From positions 1,612,001 to 1,676,000 of the forward strand of contig NC_092631.1 of the NCBI RefSeq assembly GCF_039555335.1: a stretch of 64,000 nt of DNA. Reading direction: 5' to 3'. Source of the DNA: Amphiura filiformis. Its lineage: Eukaryota; Echinodermata; Ophiuroidea; Amphilepidida; Amphiuridae. The position numbers and the translations under genes are program-made. Positions 61,183-64,000 of the stretch are shown piece by piece; the stretch's first letter is position 1; each line of letters starts with the position of its first letter. The notes beneath the pieces were generated by a model. It did no database searches. It had not been told where the DNA came from and was given only the letters and a program-made list of their open reading frames with translations.

Positions 61183-62224
61183 TATTAGATGATGGTATTA
61201 AATACAGAATACCTGAAGCCTATTTTTTAGAATAGGTAAATAATTGACAACCTTGAAAGAACTGAAAATGTTCTGACATGTTCTCTGAACAAGCTGAAAC
61301 ACATACAAAATTTAAGGAAGATTAATGAATTGTCAACAAACAAACAAATAATAATTAAAATTATTAATAAAAACCATCCGGCAAAGACCACAGCAGCTGA
61401 AGGGAGTATCCCATTATGCTTTGCGGTACCATTACAGAACTGATTGTGCCATAAAAAATGTACACAAAATCCTACACTTAAAAATCAGGGAAGCTTAGAC
61501 TTTTGTTTGAAAAAATATCAGCCATAGAGTATTGTGATTCTATCAATAGCTCTCAATATATAAGCGGCTCTTGTTTATATTTTGTATATTGCTATGGAGC
61601 AAGCAGATATACTGCAATGCATGATGGGATACATTTGTACTCCTTTCAGCTGCTGTGGGCAAAGACTATTGAAACTATAACCATGATCACATTAAATCAT
61701 CTATAATGACTAGAATTTAGCATTCTGGATTTAATAAATATTTCTTCAATTGAGAATAATATTTCCAAGGTGAAAGGGCCAAGGAGGAAAAAGAGAAGAC
61801 GAAAATGATGAAGAAGGGGGGGGGGGCATAGTCGGAGAAGGAGCAGAAGTTACGAGGAAGGGGCACTTTAATATTGGTGGTATACATGTAGGTCCTGCTA
61901 AGCATCGTCTAAGTGTATCGAGGGTTGTTAAAGCACACTGGTTTTTATTTTTGCACATTAGTGACATTACATACATATTCTATAGTGAAATTAAGTTTAA
62001 ATTAAACTGGATATTTATAGTAGATAGTGATTTCCTTTCATGTTCAATTTAGCCAAATATTACAATAAATTACATGTTCGATTAGCCAAAAATCAATTTT
62101 GGCCTCTAGATAGTTATAGACATGTCTCAAATGTCAAGGCTTTATGAGAGTCTAGAGATACATGATGTTATCATAGAGACAAAAGGAGCTAAATTACTTC
62201 ATTAATCCCTATACAAAACACTAC

Positions 62225-62345
62225 CTATTGAGCAATGGAGGCCCTGCATGCTTTTATCGATTGGCTCCAAACAAAGGATTTGAACCGGTGTCCTTCACCG
62301 TAATCATGGTGCAGTGCAGTCCATTCAATCAAATGTTGCCATCAA
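62225..62345 (-). repeat. tRNA-like sequence with B box
   Basis: On the minus strand 'ccggttcaaatcctttg' contains a good polymerase III B box (ggttcaaatcc). The A-box region upstream (ttgattgaatggactgcac) is weak. Likely a tRNA-derived repeat. Confidence 0.35.
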
Positions 62346-62490
62346 CCTATTTGGTCGTAGTGTATTTGATATGTGTGTGAGACGAACTGTCACTGTAGAT
62401 TGCAATCATGCTTTTGTTGAATGTGTTTGAGTAGTCTGCCATATTTACGGTATGATATGTTAACAATTACTTTTTTTCCATTTCCTTCAG

Positions 62491-62531
62491 GTTACTGGTG
62501 ATGAAAAATGTCCTGGAACTGACAATGTATA
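62491..62531 (+). CDS. Second exon of the same unidentified secreted protein
   Basis: Acceptor tttccatttccttcag|GTT and donor ATA|gtaagt are both close to consensus. 41 nt entering in phase 0 and leaving in phase 2 give VTGDEKCPGTDNV and the first two bases of the next codon. A cysteine right after a signal peptide fits an extracellular domain. No family is recognised, and the third exon was not found with confidence. Confidence 0.45.
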
Positions 62532-63533
62532 GTAAGTATCAGTAACTTCCATAAGATGGAGAAATTATTTAAAAATAAATGTTACAAGAGCCGAAAATCA
62601 TCTTCATGCCAGATGTGCATGCCCAGTTGTAAACGTACACTTAATGTGTCCAAATAGGTCCACATTTTAAAGTACAATGCACATGTATAATATATGACGG
62701 ATAAAAAACACATTGTTCTACAGGCCTTACCATCCTAAATTTTGTATTTTGAGGATTTTTTTTAAAGCTGTTTGAAGGCCGAAGTGGATTGATTATGACT
62801 GAATTTGTTTTTAACAAGTTCTGTCAATTTTCAAAATATTTAACTTGCAAAAATTGTTCAGATTTTTTTTCTTCTGATTTTTCAATCTACATGTTAGCTC
62901 TTGATCAGAGCCCTCGCAGTACCTTAGAAGATCCAGTGATCCCCAAGTAAAGATCCCCCCCCCAAAAAAAAAACTCCCAGCAGTACATGTACATGTACAG
63001 AGCTTGCCAACAAGTCACCAACAAGTAAGTAGGACCACTATGCAGTAGGACCACTATGCAGTAAAGATCACTGTCTGCCTAAGATATTGGTCTACAAAAC
63101 CCACCAACCGCGAAAGTCCACTCACCGAGCCGCCAGGCGAGGTCCCTACAGCTGGTCCCTACTATTAGTGTCAGAGGGCATATGGCATGGTTTTTCATTT
63201 TTTGTTTCAATTGGATGGAAAATAGGTTGGCTTTGGAGCAAAGCTATCTACATGTATGTGTGATTTTTTTTGGCTCATTTAGCCTTTTCCATAAAAAAAG
63301 TCCTGACAGGCCAACCTATAGAACAGGTGTTTTTCCCATCGCTTACCAAAAGGCCCAAGTTTTTTAATTGTTTATGAAATCCCCCAAATGTATATGTGTG
63401 TCGGGGTAGGGCTTAGTAATGTCATGATGACTTTACAGTTTTTACTTGCAAGCTGATTTTTTGAGGAGAAGATGTACAGCATCAACTGTGATCGGATAAG
63501 TGCGGACCTCTACAAGCGTGTTTTCTCTGACAG
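62532..63533 (+). other. Unassigned sequence after exon 2 of the plus-strand gene
   Basis: Presumed intron. Contains a short duplication 'aggaccactatgcagta' (63031-63064). No exon is confirmed. Confidence 0.35.
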
Positions 63534-63890
63534 CAGGGTTCGTAGCGGTCATTAAATTCCTTAAAAGTCAGTGAATTTGAAGCAAGGTCATTAAAGTCAT
63601 TAAAAGTCATTAAATTTTGTAGAAAAGTAAAAAAGTCATTAAAAGTCTTTGAAATATATTTGTATGAAGGAAAAAAATAAAAATCGATGTATTTTAATAA
63701 TTATTTTATTTAATTTATGATTACATACCTGCCAACCGTTCCGCTTTTGGCAGAACTGTTACACTTTTTAAACCTCAAAGTCGGTAAAAAGCGGAACTTC
63801 CGCTTTTCCCGAGAAAAAAGAAATATAAATGATGATTCTTTCTGGACACATATATTTCCAATTTTAAAATGAAAATTCCTTAGAACCCTG
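63534..63890. repeat. Element with CAGGGTTC...GAACCCTG ends
   Basis: Starts cagggttcgtagcgg and ends ttagaaccctg. Inside, 'gtcattaaagtcattaaaag' words repeat, then a 'ccgcttttggcag'/'aaaagcggaacttccgc' hairpin. The ends resemble the hAT element at 28275, but no target duplication is visible here. Confidence 0.45.
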
Positions 63891-64000
63891 ACTGGATGAC
63901 TAGGCTAGATAATGGTACTCATTTAACATGCATGTGGTCACCTTTTCATGCCCAAAAGACTCCCAAAATTGATGCATTTTGGTCGATTATCGGACCTGCA

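Larger units (their letters stand above)
59145..62490 (+). other. Presumed intron 1 of the plus-strand gene
   Basis: A 3.3-kb stretch containing G/C-run low complexity (59440-59800, 'ccgccccttc' words), a Tc1/mariner-like MITE (61007-61182) and a tRNA-like stretch (62225-62345). No exons are supported. Confidence 0.4.

Noticed and set aside
63480-63555. Possible third exon of the plus-strand gene (INCDRISADLYKRVF)
   Set aside because: Phase fits exon 2 and the acceptor reads gatgtacag, but the pyrimidine tract is poor and no donor is present. It runs into a repeat at 63534 and stops at 63555.

Overview
The window is eukaryotic, AT-rich and intron-dominated. It carries the abundant words AGGCCTA and TACATGTA, a high density of short foldback (MITE-like) repeats, a CR1/L2-type LINE and no bacterial-style gene packing. 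This style resembles genomes of marine invertebrate deuterostomes (echinoderm or hemichordate). That is an impression from composition and repeats; no species-specific marker was found.

The main gene is a homologue of LRRFIP1/LRRFIP2 (leucine-rich-repeat Flightless-interacting proteins) on the minus strand. It spans about 44.5 kb, from an ATG at 47314 to a TAG at 2815. Eleven core exons, all with clean splice sites and mutually consistent intron phases, give 1278 nt (425 residues plus stop). The recognisable parts are the N-terminal ERLAARRKAREEARKIRM-type segment, the serine/glycine linker, and the long coiled coil that ends in a short C-terminal exon. Intron 8 (12906-5385) splits the coiled coil in phase 1 and holds extra open exons that are also phase 1/1. 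Two of them are strikingly histidine-rich (10150-10362 and 7192-7263) and one is weaker (8452-8550). Two further ATG-bearing, phase-0 exons at 43264 and 31807 could be alternative first exons. The histidine-rich cassette set is the most interesting gene-level observation.

Region by region: 1-2814 is the 3' flank with one MITE. 2815-13036 holds the 3' half of LRRFIP with many foldback elements. 13200-20510 is an 81-bp minisatellite split by a 6.8-kb non-LTR retrotransposon, which is itself interrupted by a 1.2-kb DNA element. 21358-23550 holds three coiled-coil exons. 23551-47185 is long introns with several repeat families and sparse exons. 47315-59000 has no gene I can support; it holds low-complexity sequence, tRNA-like elements, a large palindromic element, a 125-bp tandem repeat and a GAT microsatellite. 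59067-62531 on the plus strand holds the first two probable exons of a secreted or membrane protein that cannot be named. The rest is repeats and unassigned sequence.

The DNA-transposon-like repeats include two hAT-type elements with 8-bp target duplications, a three-member CAGGGCC-ended family with 5-bp duplications, and a 2-kb element with terminal inverted repeats of about 270 bp. They also include five copies of a 'gctattccagttgaaatcc' foldback family. Calls rest on reading alone; no search, transcript or structure prediction was run.
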